Shown here piece by piece: positions 29,701 through 37,791 of a stretch of 64,000 nucleotides of DNA. Source of the DNA: Streptomyces tagetis (GTDB taxonomy: Bacteria > Actinomycetota > Actinomycetes > Streptomycetales > Streptomycetaceae); NCBI RefSeq assembly GCF_018069565.1, contig NZ_JAGPNL010000004.1, positions 1-64,000 on the forward strand. The letters are read 5' to 3'. Below the pieces are notes generated by a model. It was not told where the DNA came from and ran no database searches. It saw only the letters and a program-made list of their open reading frames with translations. The stretch's first letter is position 1, and the number at the start of each line of letters is the position of its first letter. A program made the position numbers and the translations under genes.

Positions 29701-30563
29701 TGGCGGGCGCGCTGGAGGCGGGGCGCGAGCCCGCGCGCCTCGTCCTCCAGCAGGGATTCGCCGTGCAGCGCGCGGGCGAGTTCGCGTTCGGCGGCCTCTT
29801 TGCGCTCCTTGAGCGCGGCCTCGTCGGCCACCTCGGTCCGCAGCGCCTCCCGCAGCCGTACGAGGTCGTCGGCGAGCAGGCGCAGCCGGGCGTCGCGCAG
29901 GTCGGCCTGGATGACGGCGGCCCGCCGGGCGACGGCGGCCTGGCGGCCCAGGGGCTTGAGCCGGCTGCGGAGTTCCTCCGTGAGGTCCTGCACGCGGGCG
30001 AGGTTGGCCTGCATGGAGTCGAGTTTGCGGAGCGCCTTCTCCTTGCGCTTGCGGTGCTTGAGGACTCCGGCGGCCTCCTCGATGAAGGCCCGGCGTCCGG
30101 CGGGGTCGGCGTGCAGGACGGAGTCGAGCTGGCCCTGTCCGACGATGACGTGCATCTCGCGGCCGATGCCGGAGTCGGAGAGGAGTTCCTGGATGTCGAG
30201 CAGCCGGCAGGTGTCGCCGTTGATCTGGTACTCGCTGCCGCCGTTGCGGAACATGGTCCGTGTGAGGGTGACCTCGGCGTACTCGATGGGCAGGGCGCCG
30301 TCGGAGTTGTCGATGGTCAGCGACACCTCGGCCCGGCCGAGCGGCGGGCGGCCGGTGGTGCCGGCGAAGATGACGTCCTCCATCTTGCCGCCGCGCAGGG
30401 ACTTGGCCCCCTGTTCGCCCATCACCCAGCTCAGCGCGTCCACGACATTGGACTTGCCCGAGCCGTTCGGGCCGACGACGCAGGTGATGCCCGGTTCGAA
30501 CCGGAGGGTGGTCGCGGAGGCGAACGACTTGAATCCGCGGAGGGTCAGGGCCTTCAGGTGCAC
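26733..30563 (-). CDS. smc: Chromosome segregation ATPase SMC with hinge insertion
   Basis: A 1276-residue SMC. Walker A is GPNGSGKSN (31-39), and the signature and Walker B are near the C-terminus (LSGGERSLTA and PFYVMDEVEAALDD). Two long coiled coils (about 165-505 and 770-1050) flank a hinge at about 510-760. SMC with ScpA/ScpB compacts and aligns chromosomes, important for sporulation septation. Residues 575-673 are an 11-unit nonapeptide repeat inside the hinge that I do not recall in other Streptomyces SMCs, which are nearer 1,190 residues. The flanking hinge sequences (AALLLAGAP before, AADLVRGPAELLPAVRRLL after) are intact. The GTG at 30563 gives MHLKALTLRGFKSF. Confidence 0.96.
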   Translation of the reverse strand: MHLKALTLRGFKSFASATTLRFEPGITCVVGPNGSGKSNVVDALSWVMGEQGAKSLRGGKMEDVIFAGTTGRPPLGRAEVSLTIDNSDGALPIEYAEVTLTRTMFRNGGSEYQINGDTCRLLDIQELLSDSGIGREMHVIVGQGQLDSVLHADPAGRRAFIEEAAGVLKHRKRKEKALRKLDSMQANLARVQDLTEELRSRLKPLGRQAAVARRAAVIQADLRDARLRLLADDLVRLREALRTEVADEAALKERKEAAERELARALHGESLLEDEARGLAPRLQRARQTWYDLSQLAERVRGTISLADARVRSATSAPVEERRGRDPEELEREAARVREQEAELDAAREAAERALEDTVAHRGELEGELAREERRLRDAARALADRREGLARLGAQAGAARSRAAAAQAEIERLAAARDEARQRAAAAQEEYEALRTEVDGLDAGDRDLAERHEAARSRLAEAENALNTARDALAATERERAATQARHDALALGLRRKDGTGALLAAGDRLTGLLGPAAGLLTVAPGHETALAAAFGAAADAVAVASPSAAADALRLLRKQDAGRAALLLAGAPDDTPEERRTGDAPVGRGGGDTPARVRSGDTPRGERFGDTPEEHQTGDAPHAYQTGDTPPHAHTADTPHAYRPRDTPQPRNTADTPAPPRPGDTPPPLSTPPGSPPFAADLVRGPAELLPAVRRLLRGIVVVGTLEDAEELVRARPGLTAVTAEGDLLGAHYAQGGSAGAPSLLEVRASVDEAAARLRDLDARCEELAVARDAAADQRARCAALVEELGERRRDADREKSSVAQRLGRLAGQARGAAGEAERSEAAADRAQEALEKALAEAGELAERLAVAEEAPGEEEPDTSVRDRLAADGANARQTEMEARLQLRTHEERVKGLAGRADSLDRAARAEREARARAEQRRARLRHEASVAEAVSRGARQLLAHVEVSLVRADEERAAAEAAKARCEEELSAARAAGRDLKAELDKLTDSVHRGEVLGAEKRLRIEQLETKALEELGVEPAGLEAEYGPHRPVPPAPPADGEEAPRDPEHPRNRPRPFVRAEQEKRLKAAERAYQQLGKVNPLALEEFAALEERHRFLGEQLQDLRQTRADLLQVVRDVDTRVEQVFTEAYRDTAREFEGVFGRLFPGGEGRLVLTDPGNMLTTGVDVEARPPGKKVKRLSLLSGGERSLTAVALLVAIFKARPSPFYVMDEVEAALDDTNLRRLIGIMRELQETSQLIVITHQKRTMEVADALYGVSMQGDGVSKVIGQRLR
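28545..28841 (-). repeat. 11-copy 27-bp degenerate tandem repeat in the smc hinge
   Basis: It encodes 11 units of nine residues with consensus GDTPxxxxT (for example GDTPARVRS, GDTPRGERF, GDTPEEHQT, GDAPHAYQT, ADTPHAYRP). Each unit starts with cggcgacac or a close variant on the minus strand. Length is exactly 297 bp, preserving the frame. Confidence 0.92.
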
Positions 30564-30731
30564 GCGGCCCGACTCTACCTTTCCCGGACATCTCGCTCCA
30601 TGAACCGGTGAACCGGCGCGGTTTCACGGGTGAACGGGCAGGGCAGACCAGACGTTGAAGGGTTGAAAGAATGCACGGTGAACGAATGGTGTGAGGGGAC
30701 GGGGCGCGGCCGAAGGGGGCGGGCAAGAAAG

Positions 30732-30753
30732 AAGGGACGCCGAAGCGTCCCTT
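30732..30753 (-). terminator. Terminator with UUCG tetraloop
   Basis: A 9-bp stem (aagggacgc/gcgtccctt); read on the minus strand the loop is TTCG, followed by ctttcttg. It lies 80 bp past the small coiled-coil gene and upstream of smc. Between it and smc (30564-30731) I see no gene. Confidence 0.75.
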
Positions 30754-30832
30754 GCAACTCGGACAACGAAGCGGTTGACGGGCGGCGCAACCACTGCTGT
30801 GCCGTCATGGAGTCCTGGAGCGATTACGGTGA

Positions 30833-31045
30833 TCAGGTGAGCGCAGGCTCCGCCTGGTGTGCGTCAACGCTCTCCATGCTCTCCATGATCCTTTCGTGAG
30901 AAGCGGCAGCCGCCAGGGCGTCGTTCTCCGCCTGAATCCGTACGAGCTCGGATTCCAGGTCCTGGACGCGCTGCTGGAGCCGTCGCATCTCGGCGAGGAG
31001 TCGAGGGTCGGAGCCGCCGACGTAACCGAGAAGCGCCTTTGCCAT
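30833..31045 (-). CDS. Small conserved coiled-coil protein
   Basis: A 70-residue protein beginning MAKALLGYVGGSDPR with GGAGGA upstream of the ATG. Residues 16-50 form a short leucine-heptad coiled coil (LLAEMRRLQQRVQDLESEL), followed by an acidic tail. I recall similar small proteins beside smc in Streptomyces. Function unknown; the coiled coil suggests a dimer or a partner protein. A longer in-frame version starting at 31150 is less likely because it reads through a tRNA-like segment. Confidence 0.75.
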   Translation of the reverse strand: MAKALLGYVGGSDPRLLAEMRRLQQRVQDLESELVRIQAENDALAAAASHERIMESMESVDAHQAEPALT

Positions 31046-31087
31046 GATGGATGGTCCTCCACAATGAGTGACCGACCGATGCGGTGT

Positions 31088-31155
31088 GGGTCGTGAGGGA
31101 TTCGCACCCGCGGTGCCTGGCATTCTTGAGCCGTACTGCCGTTCAACCATGCCAA
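31088..31155 (-). other. tRNA-like segment, probably not functional
   Basis: On the minus strand the segment contains ATGGTTGAACGGCAGTAC, like a D-arm, then CTCAAGA, which fits an anticodon loop with CAA, and GGGTGCGAATCCC, like a T-arm. The anticodon stem pairs badly and no matching acceptor stem is visible, so it is at most a tRNA remnant or a chance resemblance. The remaining sequence up to acyP (31156-31413) shows no gene. Confidence 0.25.
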
Positions 31156-31413
31156 ACAGCTCAGGTGCGCGGGGCTTTCAGCGTCTCACCAAAAAGTTTG
31201 ACGGTCAACACGATCACGCCCCGTATCGGTGGGCACCGGGGGCGCGCGGCCGGAAAGCGGCGGCGCTGCGACTCCTGCGGGGCCCTCGGGGCGTGGCGAT
31301 CACTCTGCCGTCCGGAGCCTGTCACGAGCCGGCCGCCTTGGCAACCACCTGCTCGTTTTCCCTCCTGGCGGGGCGGGGCGCGGGGTGCGCGCCGGACGCC
31401 GGGAGGGCCGGTG

Positions 31414-31695
31414 TCAGCGGATCGCGAAGCCGTCGTAGCCGCCGCGCGGTGTGTCCCAGATCTCCGTGACGCCCTCCACGCGGCCGGGCGTGTCGTCGCC
31501 GCGCAGCCAGTCGAGCAGAGCTTCGCAGCGTTCCCTCGGGCCCTCGGCGACGACCTGGACGCGACCGTCGGCCACATTGAGAGCAAAACCACTCAGGCCG
31601 CCGATTTCCAGTGCCCTGGCGCGGGTGAACCAGCGGAAACCCACCCCTTGTACCCGTCCCCGCACCCATGCCACCAGTCGCGCATCCTCGCTCAT
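31414..31695 (-). CDS. acyP: Acylphosphatase
   Basis: A 93-residue acylphosphatase fold with the phosphate-binding GRVQGVGFR motif (catalytic Arg) and the [14 protein letters not shown] region with the catalytic Asn. It hydrolyses carboxyl-phosphate bonds such as acetyl phosphate or 1,3-bisphosphoglycerate. It is a single gene, divergent from the CAP-domain gene. Confidence 0.95.
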   Translation of the reverse strand: MSEDARLVAWVRGRVQGVGFRWFTRARALEIGGLSGFALNVADGRVQVVAEGPRERCEALLDWLRGDDTPGRVEGVTEIWDTPRGGYDGFAIR

Positions 31696-31783
31696 GAGGG
31701 CAACCTAACCGGTCAAACTCCCTCCGGGCACACGGCGCCCCTGGCCCATGCGGTACCGTCCCCACCCAATGAATCTCATATGA

Positions 31784-31805
31784 AACTCACTCGATCGTGT
31801 GAGTT
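31784..31805. promoter_or_regulatory. 22-bp dyad upstream of the CAP-domain gene
   Basis: The arms aactcac and gtgagtt surround a tcgatcg-like centre, symmetric except for one central pair. It lies in a short AT-rich patch about 52 bp before the CAP-domain start and 89 bp before the acyP start. It looks like an operator in the shared divergent promoter region; the regulator is unknown. Confidence 0.45.
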
Positions 31806-31856
31806 CAGTGATGATCATGAAGGTCAGTCGACCGCCAGGACGAGGAAGGCCAGGAC

Positions 31857-33017
31857 ATGGGACGCCACCGACGCTCCGACGCCGGCCGCGCCGCTACGGG
31901 CCGCGCCGCGGGTGACCAGCAGCCGGACGGGCAGGACCCCGGCGTACTCGGCCGGGACGCCGACGGCCGCCCCGCGATGGGGATCGCTCCTTACCTGAAC
32001 CCCGAGGCGTACTCCGACGCGCACGCGCGCAGCGACGCGTACCTCTTCGCACCGGACGAGACGGAGGCCGCGGTGCCGCCGCAGGCCCGCCGCACGGTCG
32101 ACTTCCCGAGTGAGGGTTACGTGAGCGAGGTCTACGCGCCCGACGACGGACCACAGCGCTCCGGCGCGCACCGCCGCCGCAAGAAGAAGGCGGCCACCCC
32201 GGTCCGTACGGGACTGCTGGGCGTCTCCGCCGCGGTGGCCCTCGGCACGGTCGCCGTGGCCACGGGCGCGGTGCCGGGCCTGGAGAACTACCGGATCGGC
32301 GGCGACACGGGCGGCGGCGACCGGGTCCAGGCCGAGGACGCCCCGACCAACAGCCCGGCCGGGCTGGGCGGCACCTCCGGCAGCGCGGAGGCCGGCCACG
32401 GGGCCGAGGCGTCCACGAGCCGCGGTACGGGCCGCACGGCCTCGCCCTCCGCCCCCGCCTCCTCCACGGCCCCCGCCTCCCCGTCCGCCTCGCCCTCCGC
32501 TCCGGCCGCGCCCGTCCCCGAGGCACCCGCCGAGACGGCCGAGCGGGAAGCGGCCCCCGAGACCACGTCCCCGTCCACGCCGTCGCGTACGGAGACCAAG
32601 GCGCCCGAGCGGGTCGAGGCCCCGGTCACCGTCTCCGAGCAGGCCGCCGCGGAGGCCGCGGTGCTCAAGCTGGTCAACGAGGAGCGCGCCAAGGTCGGGT
32701 GCAGCCCGCTCGCGGCCAGCAGCGCGCTGCGCGACCTCGCCGAGAACTTCAGCAAGGCCATGGCCGCCCAGGGCTTCTTCGACCACACCGACCCGAGCGG
32801 CGCCACCCCGTGGGACCGCGCCGAGAAGGCCGGCATAGCCAACCTCGGCGGCGAGAACATCGCCCGCGGCCAGGCCGACGCCCAGGCCGTGATGGACGCC
32901 TGGATGAACAGCCCCGGCCACCGCGCCAACATACTGAACTGCGACTTCCGCACCCTCGGCGTAGGCGTCCACTTCGCCAACGGCGGCCCCTGGTGGACCC
33001 AGAACTTCGGCTACTGA
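31857..33017 (+). CDS. CAP/SCP-domain (YkwD-like) membrane-anchored extracellular protein
   Basis: A 386-residue protein. The cytoplasmic N-terminal 110 residues end in a basic cluster (HRRRKKK), followed by a single membrane segment at about 116-140. Then comes a Ser/Pro/Ala-rich linker (160-258) and a CAP domain at 262-386. Family residues are H310 in FFDHTDPSG, E333 in GENIARG and H355 in WMNSPGHRANIL. Bacterial CAP proteins are secreted and often appear in spores or at the cell surface, with uncertain activity. The ATG at 31857 has AGGA upstream; an ATG 40 codons in is possible. Confidence 0.85.
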   Translation: MGRHRRSDAGRAATGRAAGDQQPDGQDPGVLGRDADGRPAMGIAPYLNPEAYSDAHARSDAYLFAPDETEAAVPPQARRTVDFPSEGYVSEVYAPDDGPQRSGAHRRRKKKAATPVRTGLLGVSAAVALGTVAVATGAVPGLENYRIGGDTGGGDRVQAEDAPTNSPAGLGGTSGSAEAGHGAEASTSRGTGRTASPSAPASSTAPASPSASPSAPAAPVPEAPAETAEREAAPETTSPSTPSRTETKAPERVEAPVTVSEQAAAEAAVLKLVNEERAKVGCSPLAASSALRDLAENFSKAMAAQGFFDHTDPSGATPWDRAEKAGIANLGGENIARGQADAQAVMDAWMNSPGHRANILNCDFRTLGVGVHFANGGPWWTQNFGY

Positions 33018-33290
33018 GGCAACAGCAGGTCGGCAGGCTGGGCGCCCGGTGGGCCGGTTCTGGCGCGGGGTGGGCGGGGTCGGTCGCCTGCGCGGTGCGT
33101 GACCGGTCCATCGTTCCGTCGGCCTGGGTGTCTTGCCGGCGGTCACTGTTCCGTCCGCGGCCTCTCGCCACACCGCCACGAGCTCGACCGGGACAGCCTT
33201 CACCTCTTCGACCACTGAGGACCCCACGGGTCACAGCGCGCGTACGGCGCAGGCCCGGGTCGGGGAGGAGACGGGCCGTACGCTGGGGGC

Positions 33291-33695
33291 ATGGTGGAGG
33301 GTCGTGGGGTTTCGGGGGGATATGACGTGTTCTCGCGGGGGTGTCCCTCGCGGGGGGTGCTGGAGCACGTCACCGGGCGGTGGGGCGTGCTGACGCTCGG
33401 GGCGCTGTACGAGGGGTCGCTGCGCTTCAACGAGCTGCGCCGGCGCGTCGACGGGGTCAGCGAGAAGATGCTGTCGCAGACGCTCCAGGCGCTGGAGCGC
33501 GACGGTCTGGTGCACCGCGAGGCGCGGCCCGCGAGCCCGCCCCGGGTCGACTACGAGCTGACGCCCCTCGGCCGCGAGGTGACCGGCCGGCTGATCGCCC
33601 TCATCGGATGCCTGGAGGACCGTATGGACCAGGTGCTGGACTCCCGGGAGCGCTACGACGCCCGGGGCGCCCGCTGGCACGTGGGGCAGAAGTAA
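33291..33695 (+). CDS. HxlR-family transcriptional regulator
   Basis: A 134-residue winged-helix protein of the HxlR class: the N-terminal cysteine C18 (RGCPSRG), [14 protein letters not shown], the recognition helix region [31 protein letters not shown] and a wing ending VDYELTPLG. Members often sense redox-active or electrophilic compounds through this cysteine. Its last 43 bp overlap the 3' end of mutM on the other strand. The 33018-33290 gap before it shows no gene. Confidence 0.87.
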   Translation: MVEGRGVSGGYDVFSRGCPSRGVLEHVTGRWGVLTLGALYEGSLRFNELRRRVDGVSEKMLSQTLQALERDGLVHREARPASPPRVDYELTPLGREVTGRLIALIGCLEDRMDQVLDSRERYDARGARWHVGQK

Positions 33696-34510
33696 CTGGA
33701 GCGGTTCATCCAGGGGCGGCGCCGTATCGGCGTGCCGCAGCGGCGGCAGGGCAGGCCCTCGCGGCCGTAGGCGTCCAGGGAGCGGTCGAAGTAGCCGGAC
33801 TCGCCGTTGACGTTGACGTAGAGGCTGTCGAAGCTGGTGCCGCCGACGGCCAGGGCCTCGTTCATCACGTCCCGGACGTGGCCGAGGAGTTCGGCGGTGC
33901 GGGGGCGGGTGAGGGTCGCGGTGGGGCGTTCGTAGTGCAGGCGGGAGCGCCACAGCGCCTCGTCGGCGTAGATGTTGCCGACGCCGCTGATCAGGGACTG
34001 GTCGAGCAGGGCCCGTTTGACGGTGGTGCGCTTGCGGCGCAGGGCGAGGTGGAACGCCTCGTCGTCGAAGAGCGGGTCGAGCGGGTCGCGGGCGATGTGC
34101 GCGATGACGTCGGGCAGCCCGTCGGGACCGGTGTCGTGCAGGGAGAGGCCGCCGAAGGTGCGCTGGTCGACGAAGCGCAGCTCGGTGTCGAGGCCGTCCG
34201 CGAAGGTCACCCGGACCCGGAGGTGCTTCTCCGGCGGCGCCTCGTGCGGCTGGACGAGGAGCTGGCCGCTCATGCCGAGGTGGGCGAGGACCGCCTCGCC
34301 GGTGTCCTCCAGCGGCAGCCACAGGTACTTGCCGCGGCGGCTCGGCGTGCCGATGCGGTGGCCTTTGAGGCGGTGGGCGAAGTCGTCGGGGCCGGCAAGG
34401 TGACGGCGGACCGCGCGCGGGTGCAGGACGGCGGCGTCCGCGACCGTCCGGTGGGCGACCCAGCGCGCCAGTCCGCGCCGGACGACCTCGACCTCGGGCA
34501 ACTCGGGCAT
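33653..34510 (-). CDS. mutM: Formamidopyrimidine-DNA glycosylase
   Basis: A 285-residue Fpg. The N-terminal MPELPEVE gives the catalytic Pro2/Glu3 after Met removal. The helix-two-turn-helix region has [18 protein letters not shown], and a C-terminal zinc finger has CRRCG and CPTC. It removes 8-oxoguanine and FapyG. It is the last gene of the yceD-rpmF-rnc-mutM unit; its 3' end overlaps the convergent HxlR gene. Confidence 0.96.
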   Translation of the reverse strand: MPELPEVEVVRRGLARWVAHRTVADAAVLHPRAVRRHLAGPDDFAHRLKGHRIGTPSRRGKYLWLPLEDTGEAVLAHLGMSGQLLVQPHEAPPEKHLRVRVTFADGLDTELRFVDQRTFGGLSLHDTGPDGLPDVIAHIARDPLDPLFDDEAFHLALRRKRTTVKRALLDQSLISGVGNIYADEALWRSRLHYERPTATLTRPRTAELLGHVRDVMNEALAVGGTSFDSLYVNVNGESGYFDRSLDAYGREGLPCRRCGTPIRRRPWMNRSSYFCPTCQRAPRAS

Positions 34511-34600
34511 GGCATCCCCTCGGGTGGGCCGGGTGGGCCTGGTGGACGAGCGAACGCCCGCCCCGGGGCCGGGACGGGCGCGCGGTCGTACGCGGGTGGG

Positions 34601-35443
34601 TCAGGCGGAGGCCGTGGGCGCGTCGGCGCCCGCCTCGGCGGCCCCGGCGGTCTCGGCCGCCCCGGCCTCCTCGGCAGTGGCCTCGGCCGCGGCGCGTTCG
34701 TCCGCCGCCGCCCGGATGGAGCGCCAGGCGGATTCCGCTGCCTGCTGCTCCGCCTCCTTCTTGCTGCGGCCGGTGCCGGTGCCGTACGAGACGCCTCCGA
34801 CGCGGGCGGCAGCAGTGAAGGTCTTCTCGTGGTCGGGGCCGGTCTCCGTGACCAGGTACTCGGGGACACCGAGCCCCTCGGTCGCGGTGAGTTCCTGGAG
34901 GGACGTCTTCCAGTCCAGTCCGGCACCGAGGTTCGAGGACTTCTCGATCAGGGGGTCGAAGAGGCGGTGCACCAGCTCCGCCGCCGCGTCCAGGCCCTGG
35001 TCGAGGTAGACCGCGCCGATCACCGCTTCGAGGGTGTCGGCGAGGATGGACGCCTTGTCCCGGCCGCCCGTGCCCTCTTCACCGCGGCCGAGCCGGATGA
35101 AGGAGCCGAGGTCGAGCCCGCGGCCCACCTCCGCCAGTGCGCGCGAGTTGACCACCGCGGCCCGCAGCTTGGCCAGTTGGCCTTCGGGCAGATCGGGGTG
35201 GGTGCGGTACAGCGTGTCGGTGACGACGAGGCCGAGCACGGAGTCACCGAGGAACTCCAGTCGCTCGTTCGTCGGCAGACCGCCGTTCTCGTACGCGTAG
35301 GAACGGTGGGTGAGCGCACGCACCAGAAGGGCGGACTCGACCTGATAGCCGAGCCGCCCTTCCAGAAGCGTGTGGGACGAGGCCGTGTTGTCCGCCGGTC
35401 CGTTCCCGACGGTGCGGGACGACTGCTTTTTGGGCGTGGACAC
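34601..35443 (-). CDS. rnc: Ribonuclease III (AbsB)
   Basis: A 280-residue RNase III. The catalytic signature [12 protein letters not shown] is at 60-71 and a second acidic motif is [16 protein letters not shown] double-stranded RNA-binding domain lies at about 178-245 ([14 protein letters not shown] to KKEAEQQAA), followed by an Ala/Glu-rich tail. In S. coelicolor this gene is absB, a global regulator of antibiotic production, and also processes rRNA. The GTG at 35443 follows GAGAGG, 19 bp after rpmF. Confidence 0.95.
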   Translation of the reverse strand: MSTPKKQSSRTVGNGPADNTASSHTLLEGRLGYQVESALLVRALTHRSYAYENGGLPTNERLEFLGDSVLGLVVTDTLYRTHPDLPEGQLAKLRAAVVNSRALAEVGRGLDLGSFIRLGRGEEGTGGRDKASILADTLEAVIGAVYLDQGLDAAAELVHRLFDPLIEKSSNLGAGLDWKTSLQELTATEGLGVPEYLVTETGPDHEKTFTAAARVGGVSYGTGTGRSKKEAEQQAAESAWRSIRAAADERAAAEATAEEAGAAETAGAAEAGADAPTASA

Positions 35444-35462
35444 AGTGCCTCTCACCAGCCGC

Positions 35463-35636
35463 TCAGACCTCGAGGACCTGGCGCTTGTTGTAAGTGCCGC
35501 AAGACGGGCACGCGATGTGCTGCTGCTTGGGCTCGTGGCAGCGCTCGCACGCAACCAGGGTGGGGACCGCAGCCTTCCACTGCGACCGGCGGTGGCGCGT
35601 GTTGCTGCGCGACATCTTCCGCTTGGGAACGGCCAC
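35463..35636 (-). CDS. rpmF: 50S ribosomal protein L32
   Basis: A 57-residue protein ([20 protein letters not shown]) with a zinc ribbon: CERCHEP and CPSCG, the C+ type. The GTG at 35636 follows AGGAGAAG. It begins 2 bp after the yceD stop, the widespread yceD-rpmF pairing. Confidence 0.96.
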   Translation of the reverse strand: MAVPKRKMSRSNTRHRRSQWKAAVPTLVACERCHEPKQQHIACPSCGTYNKRQVLEV

Positions 35637-35638
35637 GG

Positions 35639-36292
35639 CTACTTCTCCTGCTTCTCGGCGGCGTCTGCTGAACGAGGCGCGTCGCCGCTCATGTCGTCCT
35701 TCTCGCCGTCTCCCAGTGATCCGGCGAGTCCCTGCAATGCCGCCCAACGAATGTCGACGGCGTCGTGATGGTGGTCCGGATCGTCCGCCAGGCGCGCTCC
35801 GCACTCGGAGCACAGACCCGGGCAGTCTTCCCGGCACACCGGCTGCATCGGCAGTGCGAGCACCACCGCGTCGCGCAGCACGGATTCGAGGCCGATCAGA
35901 CCGTCCTCGACGAAGAGCCTGTCCTCGTCGTCCTCGGCGTCGTCGCCCGGTTCCGCGCTGGCGCGGCCCCGGTCGTCGGCGTCAGGGTACGAGAACAACT
36001 CCTGGAAATCCGCTTCGAGCTCCTGCTCCAGCGGCTCCAGACACCTTACGCACTCCCCCTTGGCCCGCGCACGGGCGGTACCCGTGACGAGCACTCCGTC
36101 CATGACGGATTCCAGCCGGAGTCCGAGCTCCACCGGGGCGCCTTCCGGCACTCCGATGACCCCCTTGATCCCCAGGTCCCTGGGAGCGTCGACCGTGCGG
36201 TTCAGGCGCTGGAGCGCACCCGGCCGTCGTCCCAGCTCGTGCGTGTCGAACACGAGGGGATCACGGTGGTCCAAGCGCGCGTTCAGAACCAT
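35639..36292 (-). CDS. YceD/DUF177 family protein
   Basis: A 217-residue protein with CVRC (residues 81-84) and the C-terminal CPGLCSECG motif of DUF177, a family linked to 23S rRNA accumulation and plastid ribosome biogenesis. It lies directly upstream of rpmF. The acidic central segment ([17 protein letters not shown]) and a charged tail are unremarkable for the family. The 36293-36472 gap upstream shows no gene and should hold the promoter. Confidence 0.9.
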   Translation of the reverse strand: MVLNARLDHRDPLVFDTHELGRRPGALQRLNRTVDAPRDLGIKGVIGVPEGAPVELGLRLESVMDGVLVTGTARARAKGECVRCLEPLEQELEADFQELFSYPDADDRGRASAEPGDDAEDDEDRLFVEDGLIGLESVLRDAVVLALPMQPVCREDCPGLCSECGARLADDPDHHHDAVDIRWAALQGLAGSLGDGEKDDMSGDAPRSADAAEKQEK

Positions 36293-36472
36293 TCCTGCTT
36301 TCGGTCTCCGTGACTGAGAGGGACGCCGCCCTACGGTGTTCCCGGGCAGCGGCGATCGCGGACGTACACGCGACCGATGAGCCAGGATACTGGACGTTCG
36401 GCGCTCGGCCCAATCCGGTACCGGGCCACGGACACCGCCGCGGCCCCGTTCCGAGAGGCGACGGTCCCGCTC

Positions 36473-37672
36473 CTAGAGCCCGCGGCCCTGTTCGTAGGCC
36501 CGGAGCTGTTCGGCGCTGATCATGCTGGTGTCGAAGAGGCTGGTCTCGTCGAGGATCTGCGGCTGGGCCTGCGGGGGCTGGGGCGCGGCGGGCGGGAGCG
36601 CCGGGTAGCCGCCCTGCTGTCCGGTGTCGTACGCGGGCTGCCGGCCGGTGTCGTAACCGGCCTGGCCGCCGTCGTACCCCTGCTGCGCGTAACCGGCGTA
36701 GGGGTCGGGCTGCTGCTGGTAGCCGTAGGCGTCCTGGCCGCCGTCGTACCCCTGCTGCGCGTAGCCCGCGTAGGGGTCGGGCTGCTGGGCGTAGCCATAG
36801 GCGGGCTGGGCGGTCTCCGGCGTCGCCTGGGCCGCGGCGGGCTGCTGCTCGCCGTACTCGGCGGCGGCGGTGAGCTGCCGTTCCCCGTACTCGGCGGCGG
36901 CCGTGAGCTGCTGTTCGCCGTACTCCGGGGCGCGGAGCGGGGCCGCGGGGGCGTCGGAGAGGGCCGCGAGGTCGGCGAGGTAGTCGGCGTCGCTGGAGTG
37001 CCGGACGGTGGTGGTGTCGTCGGCGAGGGCGCCGAGGTCGTCGGTGGCGATCCGGCCGTGCAGCTTCTGCCGGCCGCGGCCGACCGCCTCCAGGGTCTTG
37101 GCCAGCACCGCCTCGAAGGCGCCGAGCTTGGTGTCGACGTAGGAGTCGGCGTCGCGGCGCAGCGTCTCCGGGTCGTGGCTGCGCTCGGGGGCGTCCTCGT
37201 CCTCGTAGCCGTTCTCGTCCAGGCCCGGTCCGGTGCCGAGGAGCTTCTCGCGGCCACGGCCGACGGAGCCGAGGGTCTTGGTGAGGACGACCTCGAAGTT
37301 GGCGAGCTTGGAGTCGACGTAGTCGTCGGCCTCGGCGCGGACCTCCTCGGCCTCCTGGCGGGCCTCGGCGAGGATGCGGTCGGCCTCGGCCTGGGAGCGG
37401 CGCGCGACCTCGGTGCCGGCGACGAGGGAGCCGCGCTCGGCGTGGGCGCCCTCGATGATGCGCTCGGCCTCCTGGCGGGCCTGGGCGACCATCTGGTCCC
37501 GGTCGCCGATCAGCTCCTGGGCCTGGGCGAGCGAGCCGGGCAGCTCGGTACGGAGTTCCTCCAGCAGGGAGAGCAGCTCGGCGCGGTTGACCACGCACGA
37601 GGCCGACATGGGCATGGCGCGGGCGCCGGAGACCATCGTGACGATCTCGTCGAGCTTCTTCTGCACGTCCAC
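36473..37672 (-). CDS. DivIVA-like coiled-coil protein with repeats
   Basis: A 399-residue protein. The N-terminal half is a charged coiled coil (DRDQMVAQARQEAERIIEGAHAE at 58-80 and further helices) of the DivIVA/ATP-synthase-B-like type. Residues 115-146 and 175-206 are an internal duplication (YVDSKLANFEVVLTKTLGSV and YVDTKLGAFEAVLAKTLEAV). The C-terminal half is Gln/Tyr/Ala-rich with tandem repeats. I recall a similar protein at this locus in other Streptomyces, annotated as a cell-division-initiation or hypothetical protein. A role in polar growth or membrane organisation is inference. The GTG at 37672 gives VDVQKKLDEIV. Confidence 0.8.
   Translation of the reverse strand: MDVQKKLDEIVTMVSGARAMPMSASCVVNRAELLSLLEELRTELPGSLAQAQELIGDRDQMVAQARQEAERIIEGAHAERGSLVAGTEVARRSQAEADRILAEARQEAEEVRAEADDYVDSKLANFEVVLTKTLGSVGRGREKLLGTGPGLDENGYEDEDAPERSHDPETLRRDADSYVDTKLGAFEAVLAKTLEAVGRGRQKLHGRIATDDLGALADDTTTVRHSSDADYLADLAALSDAPAAPLRAPEYGEQQLTAAAEYGERQLTAAAEYGEQQPAAAQATPETAQPAYGYAQQPDPYAGYAQQGYDGGQDAYGYQQQPDPYAGYAQQGYDGGQAGYDTGRQPAYDTGQQGGYPALPPAAPQPPQAQPQILDETSLFDTSMISAEQLRAYEQGRGL
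36656..36799 (-). repeat. Two 72-bp tandem repeats in the DivIVA-like gene
   Basis: They encode two 24-residue copies (residues 292-339) beginning YGYAQQPDPYAGYAQQGY and YGYQQQPDPYAGYAQQGY. The DNA copies are almost identical. Confidence 0.85.
36827..36925 (-). repeat. Three 33-bp tandem repeats in the DivIVA-like gene
   Basis: They encode EYGEQQLTAAA, EYGERQLTAAA and EYGEQQPAAAQ (residues 250-282). Confidence 0.85.
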
Positions 37673-37791
37673 CGTGTGCTCGCCACTCTCTAGCTGTGTT
37701 GGAGACGGACGGGACGACTGTACGACCCCCGGCCCGCCAAGGGACACCGGGTGACGGTTTGTCAGCCTCCGGGAGCCGCGCGGGGCGTGGC

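Noticed and set aside
32699-33325. Plus-strand Arg-rich frame overlapping the CAP-domain gene end
   Set aside because: Off-frame shadow of the CAP domain; low-complexity Arg/Pro peptide.
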